Of a stretch of 64,000 bases of DNA, positions 34,937-43,677 are shown piece by piece. Location: contig NZ_JAHLPW010000008.1 of assembly GCF_018918075.1 (NCBI RefSeq), positions 103,741-167,740 on the forward strand, written 5' to 3'. The notes beneath the pieces are model-generated. The model ran no database searches and was not told the DNA's origin. It saw nothing but the letters and a program-made list of their open reading frames with translations. The position numbers and the translations under genes were made by a program. This stretch comes from Virgibacillus sp. MSJ-26. Lineage in GTDB: Bacteria; Bacillota; Bacilli; Bacillales; Amphibacillaceae. Positions within the stretch are counted from its first letter, which is position 1; each line of letters begins with the position of its first letter.

Positions 34937-35869
34937 GTGTGGAAAATGTTGTATTCAACCATAACAATAATCATGTTATTTTTAGTGACAGTATTTTTAA
35001 TCGCTCGTTTATTTGCTTTAAAAAAAGAAGTGAAAAAGATTAGCAAACAGCTGCAAATGTATAATAATCGATATACAAATAAAAAAATAAATATCACTCT
35101 TTTGGATAAAGATATCGAAAACTTAGGACTGGAAATCAATAAACTTATGGATCTGTACGTGACCGAAAATCGAAAAAGAGTTCATTTCGAACATGAGCAA
35201 CAACAAGCAATTGCCAATATGTCTCATGATTTGAGAACACCATTAACTTCTATCATAGGATATCTTCAGCTCGCTGAAGATGAAGACGTTTCAGATGATG
35301 AAAAGAAAGAATGGCTATTGATTGCAAAAAATCGAGCCAAAAGACTGGAGATACTGTTAAAGGATTTCTTTGAGTTGAGTGTCATTGAATCCGCGGATCA
35401 TCATCTGAAATCTGAACGAATTAATATAAAGAATGTAGCAATTGATGTATTAATGAGTTTCTATGACCGCTTTAATGAGAAAAACATGAAGCCCGTTGTT
35501 CATATGCCAGAATATGATGTTATCATAATCTCAGATAATTCAGCTGTAACAAGAGTCATTGAAAATTTAGTGTCCAATGCAATTACCCACTCAGAGGGTA
35601 ATATTGTTATTAGCCTTGAAGAAAAAGATGCTATAGCAAGCCTCGTTATTAAGAATGAGGCTCAAACATTAACTGAACAAGATGTTAATCAAATGTTTGA
35701 TCGATTTTATATGGCTGATCAATCTCGATTAGGCAATAATACAGGCCTAGGTTTGTCGATTGCGAAGAGTTTTATGGAAAAAATGAATGGAAAGATTACA
35801 GGACAACTAAATGACGAGCAACTCTCTATTATTTGTGAATGGAAAGTAGGTGAGAAATATAGAAATTGA
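34937..35869 (+). CDS. Sensor histidine kinase, module 1
   Basis: A 310-residue sensor kinase with one N-terminal helix. The H-box is NMSHDLRTPLTSIIGYLQLA, the N-box NLVSNAITHSEGN, and the G-box GLGLSIAKSFMEK. There is no extracellular loop large enough for a ligand domain, so it may sense through the transporter, as in bacitracin-type modules. Start is uncertain: GTG at 34937 or ATG at 34946, neither with a strong site. It is 14 bases after the permease gene. Confidence 0.9.
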   Translation: MWKMLYSTITIIMLFLVTVFLIARLFALKKEVKKISKQLQMYNNRYTNKKINITLLDKDIENLGLEINKLMDLYVTENRKRVHFEHEQQQAIANMSHDLRTPLTSIIGYLQLAEDEDVSDDEKKEWLLIAKNRAKRLEILLKDFFELSVIESADHHLKSERINIKNVAIDVLMSFYDRFNEKNMKPVVHMPEYDVIIISDNSAVTRVIENLVSNAITHSEGNIVISLEEKDAIASLVIKNEAQTLTEQDVNQMFDRFYMADQSRLGNNTGLGLSIAKSFMEKMNGKITGQLNDEQLSIICEWKVGEKYRN

Positions 35870-35901
35870 AACAGAATATAGGATATGCAAGGAAATCTAC
35901 A

Positions 35902-35952
35902 AAAAAGTAACCGACCATTGAACGCCTAAATGCATTCTGGTTGGTTACTTTT
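35902..35952. terminator. Bidirectional terminator between the kinase and the MFS gene
   Basis: AAAAGTAACCGACCA pairs with TGGTTGGTTACTTTT across a loop with T runs on both strands. A close relative lies at 60012-60069. Confidence 0.8.
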
Positions 35953-35985
35953 GTGAGCTGATCCTCGTGATGGGATTTAAACTTT

Positions 35986-37371
35986 TTATTCACTTTTAGA
36001 TTTATCAATAAAGAAACTGAGCACAATACCTATAGCTGAAATAAATGTCAAAACGATAAAGGCAACATTAACACCGTGTATCGATGGATTATCGATGTTG
36101 GGATTAGATTGCGATGCTGTCGTAGTGATGGTCATCACGGTAACAAGGACAGCTGTACCAATGGAAGCGGCAACTTGACGTAGTGTATTTGTCATAGCAA
36201 CGCCATGCGGAATTAAACTCTCTTTAAGTTGATTCAATCCAGCAGTTGTTGCGGGCATCATGACCATAGAAATGCCGAACATGCGGATAGCATATAAAAT
36301 CATAACCGTCAGCATAGAAGTGCCTATCCCTAAATTGGTAAAAGCTAATGTACTCACTGTTATAATAATAAATCCAATGATAGATAACCATTTCGCTCCG
36401 TATCGGTCAAATATTTTTCCAGTAATGGGTGACATCATTCCATTGATCAATGCTCCGGGCAAAATGGCGATACCCGATTCCATCGCAGAAAATCCGCGCA
36501 TGTTTTGCATATATAAGGGAACTAAAGTTTCCGTACCAATTAACCCCAAAAATGCAATCATAGGTAGAATAACAGATAACGTAAATATAGGGTTTTTGAA
36601 TACACGAAACTCAAGCATTGGGACCTTCAAACGAAGCTGCCTTAGTATAAATAAAGTGAGGGCTAGTACACCAATAACAAGTGAAATAATCGTAATCATA
36701 CTTCCCCAACCATTATTTCCAGCACTTGTAAAACCATATAGTAAGCCACCAAAACCAAAGGAAGATAGAATGATAGACAAGATATCTAGTTTTGGATAAG
36801 TCAAAGTCGTCACATTTCTCATCACTTTAAGTCCGATTAGAACCTCTAAAATTCCAATCGGTAATATAATATAAAATACCGCTCTCCAAGAAAAAGTGGT
36901 AATAATCCAGCCAGAAATCGTCGGACCAATAGCAGGGGCAAACGAAATAACCAGTCCAACAAGACCCATAGCCATACCGCGTTTTCTAACAGGGAACATT
37001 AGTAAAAACACTGATTGCATTAAAGGCATCATGATTCCTGCTCCAATCGATTGGATGATGCGCCCAATAATCAATGTATTGAAATCAATCGCAATGGCAG
37101 AAAACAATGTACCTAGTGTAAACACACTCATAGCGGTGGTAAATAACTGTCTGGTCGTATACCTTTCAATTAAAAATGCAGTAATAGGGATCATAATTCC
37201 ATTAACAAGCATAAAAATAGTCGTTAGCCATTGTCCAGTATTCGCGCTAACTCCCATTTCCTTCATAATCGGTGGAATGGCAGTTATCATTAATGTTTGA
37301 TTTAATATGGATATGAAACCACCAGACAAAAGTAATATAATAATTGGTTTTCTATTAAACGTATTTTCCAT
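35986..37371 (-). CDS. MFS multidrug exporter, DHA2 (EmrB/QacA) family
   Basis: A 461-residue major-facilitator exporter of the DHA2 drug:proton antiporter family. The N-terminal LNQTLMITAIPPIMKEMG (helix 1 signature) and IIGRIIQSIGAGIMMPLMQS (motif C region) are visible, with GLVISFAPAIGPTISGWI (motif C). About 13-14 hydrophobic helices fit. Starts at ATG 37371 with AGAGG upstream. It lies between two regulator-transporter modules but on the opposite strand. Drug substrates unknown. Confidence 0.9.
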   Translation of the reverse strand: MENTFNRKPIIILLLSGGFISILNQTLMITAIPPIMKEMGVSANTGQWLTTIFMLVNGIMIPITAFLIERYTTRQLFTTAMSVFTLGTLFSAIAIDFNTLIIGRIIQSIGAGIMMPLMQSVFLLMFPVRKRGMAMGLVGLVISFAPAIGPTISGWIITTFSWRAVFYIILPIGILEVLIGLKVMRNVTTLTYPKLDILSIILSSFGFGGLLYGFTSAGNNGWGSMITIISLVIGVLALTLFILRQLRLKVPMLEFRVFKNPIFTLSVILPMIAFLGLIGTETLVPLYMQNMRGFSAMESGIAILPGALINGMMSPITGKIFDRYGAKWLSIIGFIIITVSTLAFTNLGIGTSMLTVMILYAIRMFGISMVMMPATTAGLNQLKESLIPHGVAMTNTLRQVAASIGTAVLVTVMTITTTASQSNPNIDNPSIHGVNVAFIVLTFISAIGIVLSFFIDKSKSE

Positions 37372-37600
37372 AAAGTAATCCTCTCTATAATTAATAAATT
37401 CATACTAGCTAATGTACATAAAATGTTGCTCGTGAATCAATGAATATGCCTAATCTTTTTCCCTGAATAACTTTCATTATAGGTTAATAGTGGCATGAGT
37501 TGTGAAGAAATCCACTATATTCAACCATGGTCGTAATATTGTATAAATTCCTGTTTAAAGGTAGAAGATAAAGATATCTATTTTTAGGGAGGATGTCAAT

Positions 37601-39247
37601 ATGGAAAAGAACGAAAATAATAAGGCTCAAAATAAACAAGATAGACATCGTAAGACATTGACTACACGCCAAGGCAGGCCGGTTACAGATAATCAAAACA
37701 TTCGGACAATTGGTAACCGGGGGCCAGCTACTTTAGAAAATTATCATTTCATTGAAAAAATATCTCATTTTAATCGAGAAGAGGTTCCAGAGCGAATTGC
37801 ACATGCTCGAGGAACGGGTGCATTTGGTTATTTTGAAACATATGGGAAAGTTGGAAATGAACCGGTTGAGAAGTATACACGAGCTAAAGTTTTCTCAGGT
37901 GCCGGAAAGAAGACGCCGTTAATGGTACGTTTCTCTACAGTCGCTGGTGCCAAAGATTCTCCTGAGACAGAGCGAGATCCACGCGGCTTTGCGGTGAAAA
38001 TGTATACAGAAGATGGAAATTGGGATCTTGTAGGAAATAACTTGAAGATTTTCTTCATTCGAGATGCAATGAAATTCCCTGATATGATTCATGCGTTTAA
38101 ACCTGACCCATCTTCAAACGTTCCCCATCCACAGCGAATGTTTGACTTTGTTTCTCGCACGCCTGAAGCGACTCATATGATCACTTTCTTATTCTCCCCT
38201 TGGGGAATTCCGGCTACATATCGCCATATGCAAGGTTCCGGAGTAAACACGTATAAGTGGGTGAACGACAAAGGTGAATCTGTATTGGTCAAATATCACT
38301 GGGAACCTAAGGAAGGTATTCGTAATTTAACACAGGAAGAAGCGAGTAAAATTCAGGCAAAAAATGTCGGTCACGCGACACAAGATTTATACGAAGCAAT
38401 AGATCGTGGTGATTATCCTGAGTGGGAACTGTTTGTTCAGATTATGGAAGATGATTATCACTCTGAACTTGATTTTGATCCGCTTGACGATACGAAACTG
38501 TGGCCTGAAGATAAATTCCCGTGGCTGCCAGTAGGTCGTTTAGTGCTAGACCAGAATCCAGTTGATTTCCACTCGGAGATAGAACAAGCTGCTTTTGGTA
38601 CGGGAGTGCTTGTTGATGGGATGGACTTTTCAGATGATAAAATGCTGCAAGGCCGTACATTCTCCTATTCTGACACACAGCGTTATCGAGTTGGCTCGAA
38701 TTATTTGCAGCTCCCTGTTAACGCACCTCAAACTGAAGTGCGGACAAACCAGCGTCGAGGGCAAATGGATTTCCGCGATCCGGAGCAGTTCGAGGAAGAT
38801 AAACATATTAATTATGAGCCTTCTATGCTCGGTGGGTATAAAGAAGCGGATGAGCAGCTACCGCCACATCGTCCTACTTTTAACGCAGCTGCCATGAGTG
38901 CGCCTATTGATCGTCCGAATAATTATGGGCAGGCTGGTCATACGTACCGCAGCTTCGAAGATTGGGAACGTGAAGAATTGATTAAGAATTTATCCGAAGC
39001 GCTTGCTGTATGTGATGAGAAAGTTCAAAATGCGATGATTGAGCATTTCACACAAGCGGATGAAGATTACGGCCGTCGTGTGAAGAAAGGTATCGAGGCG
39101 AAAATGAAAGAACTTGAAGGTATGGAAACGGGGAACAACATTCCAGGTCGAGAGTCCGGTCAATCAAAATATGGACAAAGTTCGCTAGCTGCGAATGAAG
39201 CAACAATAGATGCTGTGGAAAAGAGCCGTGAGTCCGACCCGTATTGA
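37601..39247 (+). CDS. Heme catalase (KatX-like)
   Basis: A 548-residue monofunctional heme catalase breaking down hydrogen peroxide. Catalytic His68 is in [16 protein letters not shown], Asn147 in [14 protein letters not shown] and the heme-ligand Tyr356 in [14 protein letters not shown]. Further landmarks are [20 protein letters not shown] and [20 protein letters not shown]. The length fits the Bacillus KatX type (about 547) rather than the shorter KatA (about 483), but this is an impression. The ATG at 37601 follows AGGGAGGATG. The gene is alone and closes with a terminator. Confidence 0.94.
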   Translation: MEKNENNKAQNKQDRHRKTLTTRQGRPVTDNQNIRTIGNRGPATLENYHFIEKISHFNREEVPERIAHARGTGAFGYFETYGKVGNEPVEKYTRAKVFSGAGKKTPLMVRFSTVAGAKDSPETERDPRGFAVKMYTEDGNWDLVGNNLKIFFIRDAMKFPDMIHAFKPDPSSNVPHPQRMFDFVSRTPEATHMITFLFSPWGIPATYRHMQGSGVNTYKWVNDKGESVLVKYHWEPKEGIRNLTQEEASKIQAKNVGHATQDLYEAIDRGDYPEWELFVQIMEDDYHSELDFDPLDDTKLWPEDKFPWLPVGRLVLDQNPVDFHSEIEQAAFGTGVLVDGMDFSDDKMLQGRTFSYSDTQRYRVGSNYLQLPVNAPQTEVRTNQRRGQMDFRDPEQFEEDKHINYEPSMLGGYKEADEQLPPHRPTFNAAAMSAPIDRPNNYGQAGHTYRSFEDWEREELIKNLSEALAVCDEKVQNAMIEHFTQADEDYGRRVKKGIEAKMKELEGMETGNNIPGRESGQSKYGQSSLAANEATIDAVEKSRESDPY

Positions 39248-39264
39248 GTTAGGGAAAAAATATA

Positions 39265-39314
39265 AAGGCTGTCTTGTTGTCGGTGAAAGCTGGCAGACGA
39301 GACGGCCTTTTTTA
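39265..39314 (+). terminator. Catalase gene terminator
   Basis: AAGGCTGTCTTGT pairs with ACGAGACGGCCTT followed by T's. Confidence 0.8.
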
Positions 39315-39565
39315 AGGGGTGAAAGGGTTGACCTATTAGTGGTTGCCTTTTTTTATTTTGACAAAAAGCGATATGATCAACTGCTAAATCAATTTACTGA
39401 TAAAAAATTACATCTTAATACAAAACTTTTAAATGCTTGGGCAAGACAAATATAAAGAGTGTCATCAGACAGATCCCTCTTTTAAATGGTAATATAAGAC
39501 TTAGCCAATAATGTAGATTAGGGATAATAATATATAGACAATGTATTTAAAGATGGGTGACGATT

Positions 39566-40246
39566 ATGTATGAAGATAAGAAAGTTTTAGTGATTGAAGA
39601 TGATCAAGAAATTAATAAGTTATTGAGCATGATTTTAACAAAATCAGGTGTGGTGGCTGTGCCGGCTTATTCTGGTACGGAAGGTTTATTGCAATTAGAA
39701 AATAATACATATGATTTAATTTTACTGGACTTGATGTTACCTGGGATGAGTGGGGAAGAGTTCATAAGTAAAATTAGGGAAAAGAGTATGATTCCAATTA
39801 TTGTTATTTCAGCTAAAGTTGATATAGAGAATAAAATTGAAGTGTTAAAAATGGGGGCAGATGATTACATAACAAAGCCATTTAACCAACAAGAAGTTTT
39901 AGCTAGAGTAGAAGTTCAGTTACGCAAATCAGGTGTTCGATCATCACAAACGGTTGAGAAAGTATGGCGTGGTCTAAAAATAAATCCAGAAAGCCAAACG
40001 GTGTCTTTAGAAAACAAGGAACTGCAGTTGACCAAGGCAGAATTTGATATTCTGTCATTGTTTATCAGTCATCCAGAACGCGCTTTTTCCAAGAGGAAAA
40101 TATACGAGGAAATTTGGACAGGGCCTTATTTGGGTGATGATAATACAATTAGTGTGCATGTCTCCAATTTACGTAAAAAAATCGCCAAAGCCACAAATGA
40201 AGAGTATATAAAAACTATTTGGGGAGTAGGGTTCATGCTCGTTTAA
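39566..40246 (+). CDS. OmpR-family response regulator, module 2
   Basis: A 226-residue response regulator, paralogue of the 32465-33157 gene. Receiver landmarks: VIEDDQEINKLL, DLILLDLMLPGMSGEE (phospho-Asp), VISAKVD and GADDYITKPFN. Winged-helix: LTKAEFDILSLFISHPER and GDDNTISVHVSNLRKKI. The ATG at 39566 is chosen, with GGGTGA upstream. The stop codon lies just before the next operator. Pairs with the 42021-42929 kinase. Confidence 0.93.
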   Translation: MYEDKKVLVIEDDQEINKLLSMILTKSGVVAVPAYSGTEGLLQLENNTYDLILLDLMLPGMSGEEFISKIREKSMIPIIVISAKVDIENKIEVLKMGADDYITKPFNQQEVLARVEVQLRKSGVRSSQTVEKVWRGLKINPESQTVSLENKELQLTKAEFDILSLFISHPERAFSKRKIYEEIWTGPYLGDDNTISVHVSNLRKKIAKATNEEYIKTIWGVGFMLV

Positions 40247-40249
40247 TTT

Positions 40250-40290
40250 CTTTATGAATTCTTTATGTTTTGCTTAAAACAAATTAAAGA
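40250..40290 (+). promoter_or_regulatory. Response-regulator operator of module 2 (11-bp-phased CTTTATG repeats)
   Basis: CTTTATG, CTTTATG, GCTTAAA and an ATTAAAG-like box start at 40250, 40261, 40272 and about 40284, with 11-base spacing. It sits directly behind the regulator stop and ahead of the ABC genes, as in module 1, but with a different core. Confidence 0.6.
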
Positions 40291-40343
40291 CTCCTAAGCT
40301 ATACTACATATATTAAGACACTTGAGTTAAGGGAGTTGATAAG

Positions 40344-41255
40344 ATGAATACGATGATCCAAACCTATCAGTTAACTAAAACATTTAAAGAAGATGAAGTG
40401 ATTAAACCTCTTGATTTTACATTAAGAAAAGGAGGAATTTGTGCGTTAATTGGTAAAAATGGTGCTGGCAAATCAACCTTTTTTAAAGTTCTAGCCGGAC
40501 AATTATTTCCAACATCAGGGCATATTCACCTATTTGGCAAATCTGGTGAAGGGGCGGTCCAAGCCAGAAAGAGAATGGGATTTATGATAGAAACACCAGA
40601 ATTTTTCCCGGATTTCACTGCAACTCAAAACTTGGAATACTTTCGAATTCAGCGAGGTGTGGTTGAAAAGAAACGCATTTATGAGGTGTTGCAAATTGTT
40701 GGTTTAGCTAATCAAAAGAGGAAGCGTTTCAAGGATTATTCGATGGGTATGAAACAAAGATTAGGCATCGCCCTTTGCCTCTTAGGAAGTCCAGACTGTC
40801 TCGTATTGGATGAGCCGATTAATGGATTGGATGCAGAAGGGATTAGAGAAGTACGTACATTATTATTGAAATTAAACCAGGAAAAACAAATTACAATTCT
40901 CGTCTCCAGCCATATTTTAACGGAACTACAATTGCTGGCAAAACGTTTTGTGTTTATAAAAAACGGTGTCATTGTCGATGATGTAAGTAAGGAATCCCTG
41001 GATGACAAGAGTAGAAAACAAATTCAACTAAAAGTCGATGACCCCGCAAAAACGGCGCGACTATTAGAACAAACATATGAGGATATTGATTATAAGGTCT
41101 TGCCAGACGATACGGTGACCATACAAAACTATATAGAAGCGAGTGGTGAAATTAATCGACTTTTAATTGACAATGGTGTATTAGTTATGGAATTTCGGAT
41201 AGAATCATTGAATTTGGAAGAGTATTTCTTGGGGTTAGTGGGTGATGACCGATGA
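40344..41255 (+). CDS. BcrA-like ABC transporter ATPase, module 2
   Basis: A 303-residue ABC ATPase. Walker A is GKNGAGKST, the signature YSMGMKQRLGIALCL, Walker B LVLDEPINGLDAEG and the H-loop VSSHILTELQLL. ATG at 40344 with GGGAG nine bases upstream. Note Walker B PINGLD rather than PTNGLD. The gene overlaps the permease by four bases. Substrate unknown. Confidence 0.92.
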   Translation: MNTMIQTYQLTKTFKEDEVIKPLDFTLRKGGICALIGKNGAGKSTFFKVLAGQLFPTSGHIHLFGKSGEGAVQARKRMGFMIETPEFFPDFTATQNLEYFRIQRGVVEKKRIYEVLQIVGLANQKRKRFKDYSMGMKQRLGIALCLLGSPDCLVLDEPINGLDAEGIREVRTLLLKLNQEKQITILVSSHILTELQLLAKRFVFIKNGVIVDDVSKESLDDKSRKQIQLKVDDPAKTARLLEQTYEDIDYKVLPDDTVTIQNYIEASGEINRLLIDNGVLVMEFRIESLNLEEYFLGLVGDDR

Positions 41256-42001
41256 TGAATTATATGAAAAGCGAGAGATACCGTTTAATGCGTAAAAAGA
41301 GCCTTCATATCACCACTGTGATCTGCTTAGTGTTAATTACCGCAGCAGCGGCTGTCTTGTATTTTTCTGGGCAGTACGAATCAAGTTTCCCTTACGCAAC
41401 AAGTTCATTTTTCTATTCAAATGTCATTGGCAACACCGCACTCATTCTTATTGTTGCTCTTCTATTTAATTTAGCCCTTACAGGTAAGGATATGTCATTA
41501 ATCAAACAATCCGTCTCTTTTGGCATCTCCAGAAACACTATTTTTTGGTCAAAACTTATCCTGACTTTGAGTTACTTTTTGGTGGTATGTGTGATCGGTT
41601 TACTATTAATGATTGGGTTAGGAGAGAATCTTTTTACTAGTGAAGAACATTCGGTTAGATATTTTCTAATCGCAAGCTTCAATATGTTGCCAATCGTGCT
41701 TAGTGGCTTTTTCATGATTCATGCGATGAAGATGCTGAAGGTTAGTGAAGTCTATATCGTTATTATGTTGCTGTTCATTTTTGTGATTTCTGGGGATGTG
41801 TTACGAACGCTCCTTAAGCCTGTGTCAGGATTAGATGAACTGTATCATTACGCACCAAGTACACAATTAACCGAAAATCTTATGAAATTTATGGGCCAAA
41901 CAATTCATTTTGAAATAAGTTATTGGATAACAGGTATCGTTATCTCGGTCATTTGCTTACTCATAGGTGCGAGAAGATTCGCTAAACAAAATATAGATTG
42001 A
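41252..42001 (+). CDS. ABC-2 type permease, module 2
   Basis: A 249-residue membrane protein with about six hydrophobic helices, overlapping the ATPase gene (ATGA). It opens MMNYMKSERYRLMRKKSLHI, similar in style to the module 1 permease. Forms an exporter with the 40344-41255 ATPase. Confidence 0.87.
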   Translation: MMNYMKSERYRLMRKKSLHITTVICLVLITAAAAVLYFSGQYESSFPYATSSFFYSNVIGNTALILIVALLFNLALTGKDMSLIKQSVSFGISRNTIFWSKLILTLSYFLVVCVIGLLLMIGLGENLFTSEEHSVRYFLIASFNMLPIVLSGFFMIHAMKMLKVSEVYIVIMLLFIFVISGDVLRTLLKPVSGLDELYHYAPSTQLTENLMKFMGQTIHFEISYWITGIVISVICLLIGARRFAKQNID

Positions 42002-42020
42002 TAGAGGGAGGTTGGGCAAA

Positions 42021-42929
42021 GTGAGTAGCTGGTTAATTATTATTCTATTAATAGGTCTGTTGACGATTAGCGTTGGGCTGCTGCTCGTTTTTCATTGGGA
42101 AATTAGAAATATGACCAATCAATTGGAAGAAATTATCGAAGACTTCGGTACAAATGAATTGGTCCGTACTACTACCCATAGTAAAATCTTCAATCGTTTC
42201 ATTATAAAAATTAACCGGCTTATTCATTTATTCAAGCAAGATCAGCAACAAAAAGAACAGAGAGAAAGAGAATTAAAACAAGAGATTACCAATATCTCGC
42301 ATGATTTAAGAACCCCTTTGACATCCATTAAGGGGTTTTCGGAGTTGTTAACAGATCCAGCATTATCTGAAGAAGACAGACAAGAATCTTTGTCGATTAT
42401 TCAAAAGAAAATTGACAACCTCACTATGATGGTAGATTTATTTTATGAGCTTTCCCAAATCAATTCATCCGACAATCAACTGATTATAGAGGAGCAGTTT
42501 TTAAATCAAATCATTATCGAAGTCATGTTAATGTTCTATAATGATTTTGAAGAAAGAGGGCTCAAGGTACAGGTGGATGAAGAACAAGTCCCCTCTATTT
42601 TAGCTGACAACAAAGCAACAAACCGAATCGTAACCAACATCATTCAAAATGCGTTACGTTATGCCAAAAGCTATGTGACCATTAACTTAATGGATAAAGA
42701 TGAATATGTGCAATTACGAGTAAAGAATGACGTGGACGAGCTTGATCACTCTAAGCTTCACCGCATTTTTGATAGAACATATAGATTGGACACGAGTCGG
42801 TCTGGTGGTCAACTTGGGCTAGGCCTACACATTGTTAGGCAGCTGGTTCACAAACAAGGTGGTAAAGTCGCTTCTGATGTTCATGACAATGAATTTAGTC
42901 TTGTTGTATTGTTTAGGAAATGGGATTAG
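42021..42929 (+). CDS. Sensor histidine kinase, module 2
   Basis: A 302-residue sensor kinase with one N-terminal helix (SSWLIIILLIGLLTISVGLL) and no large extracellular loop. H-box NISHDLRTPLTSIKGFSELL, N-box NIIQNALRYAKSYV and G-box GLGLHIVRQLVHKQGGK. The GTG at 42021 has AGAGGGAGG about nine bases upstream; a TTG at 42012 is only one base from it. It follows the permease by 19 bases. Module 2 lacks a papain-like gene. Confidence 0.91.
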   Translation: MSSWLIIILLIGLLTISVGLLLVFHWEIRNMTNQLEEIIEDFGTNELVRTTTHSKIFNRFIIKINRLIHLFKQDQQQKEQRERELKQEITNISHDLRTPLTSIKGFSELLTDPALSEEDRQESLSIIQKKIDNLTMMVDLFYELSQINSSDNQLIIEEQFLNQIIIEVMLMFYNDFEERGLKVQVDEEQVPSILADNKATNRIVTNIIQNALRYAKSYVTINLMDKDEYVQLRVKNDVDELDHSKLHRIFDRTYRLDTSRSGGQLGLGLHIVRQLVHKQGGKVASDVHDNEFSLVVLFRKWD

Positions 42930-43677
42930 AGTTTGAGTGTAAAGGTATTAAAACTTACTGTCAAAAAAAAGAAAATAACCACCCTTGAGCCTGGTTAGGG
43001 ACAGGGGGATAGGGACAGGGGGACAGGCACGCTGTCCCATTATATTATTGATGGATGAAGGCTATAGAACCGGATGAAGGCGCATAGAAAAAACGGTGCC
43101 AGGTACAGACACAATTCTGAATCATGTCTATATCTGGCGCTTTTTGAAACTTTTTGTTGTTTTTTTGTTGTATGGTTTTTTGGACTGAGATACATGAATA
43201 AAGACCCTGATTAACGCCGTAATCTAGTCGTCAATTGTAAAGATGACTAGAACAAGGGAACGATTGGAAAAATAAAGAAAACGAAAGTAGGCACTCGGAA
43301 AAAAGCATCATTTCAACGCCAATAGCAAGAACAGCTCATCTGTATGATAGAAAAATCTTATCAATAGACGTAGACACTCATCAAAGGTATCAATCAAATC
43401 ACTCTTATAAATGCCTCGTTAAAATTAAATTTGCAAAATACAGACAACTAGAACTTTATGCTCACTATCCTCCGAGGGTAGGGACATTAGGTCTATTTAA
43501 TTTATATCAAAATCTCGTAAACTATTAAATAGACATAAGAATATCTAGCAACCCGTAAAGTGGAGGTGTTATCAGGTTAAAAATGTAAGCGCTGTCGTTT
43601 AAAGGAAGTATTAGAGAACAGTACTTGGAATAAAAGTTTTGCAGAATACGTAAAACGAGAAAAAAGGGGAGGATTAA
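42930..43677. other. 748-base intergenic region
   Basis: Holds (a) an AGGGACAGGGGG duplication at 43003-43025; (b) two units of the 20-base ATGAAGGC repeat at 43055-43090; (c) a hairpin GGTGCCAGGTACAGACAC ... GTCTATATCTGGCGC with T's at 43096-43145; (d) the inverted repeat CTAGTCGTC ... GATGACTAG at 43224-43250; (e) an 11-base perfect inverted repeat GTCTATTTAAT/ATTAAATAGAC at 43491-43543. No gene is evident. The ribosome binding site AGGGGAGG for the nuclease gene is at its end. Confidence 0.6.
43096..43145. terminator. Hairpin with T run (possible terminator or repeat element)
   Basis: GGTGCCAGGTACAGACAC pairs with GTCTATATCTGGCGC (G-U pairs included) and is followed by TTTTT. A terminator or a dispersed element; no gene ends right before it. 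Confidence 0.45.

Noticed and set aside
39210..39455. 81-codon reading frame after the catalase gene
   Set aside because: It starts inside the catalase gene and runs through its terminator hairpin.
43583..43597. Catabolite-response-like site ahead of the nuclease gene
   Set aside because: ATGTAAGCGCTGTCG has two mismatches in key positions and no other support.
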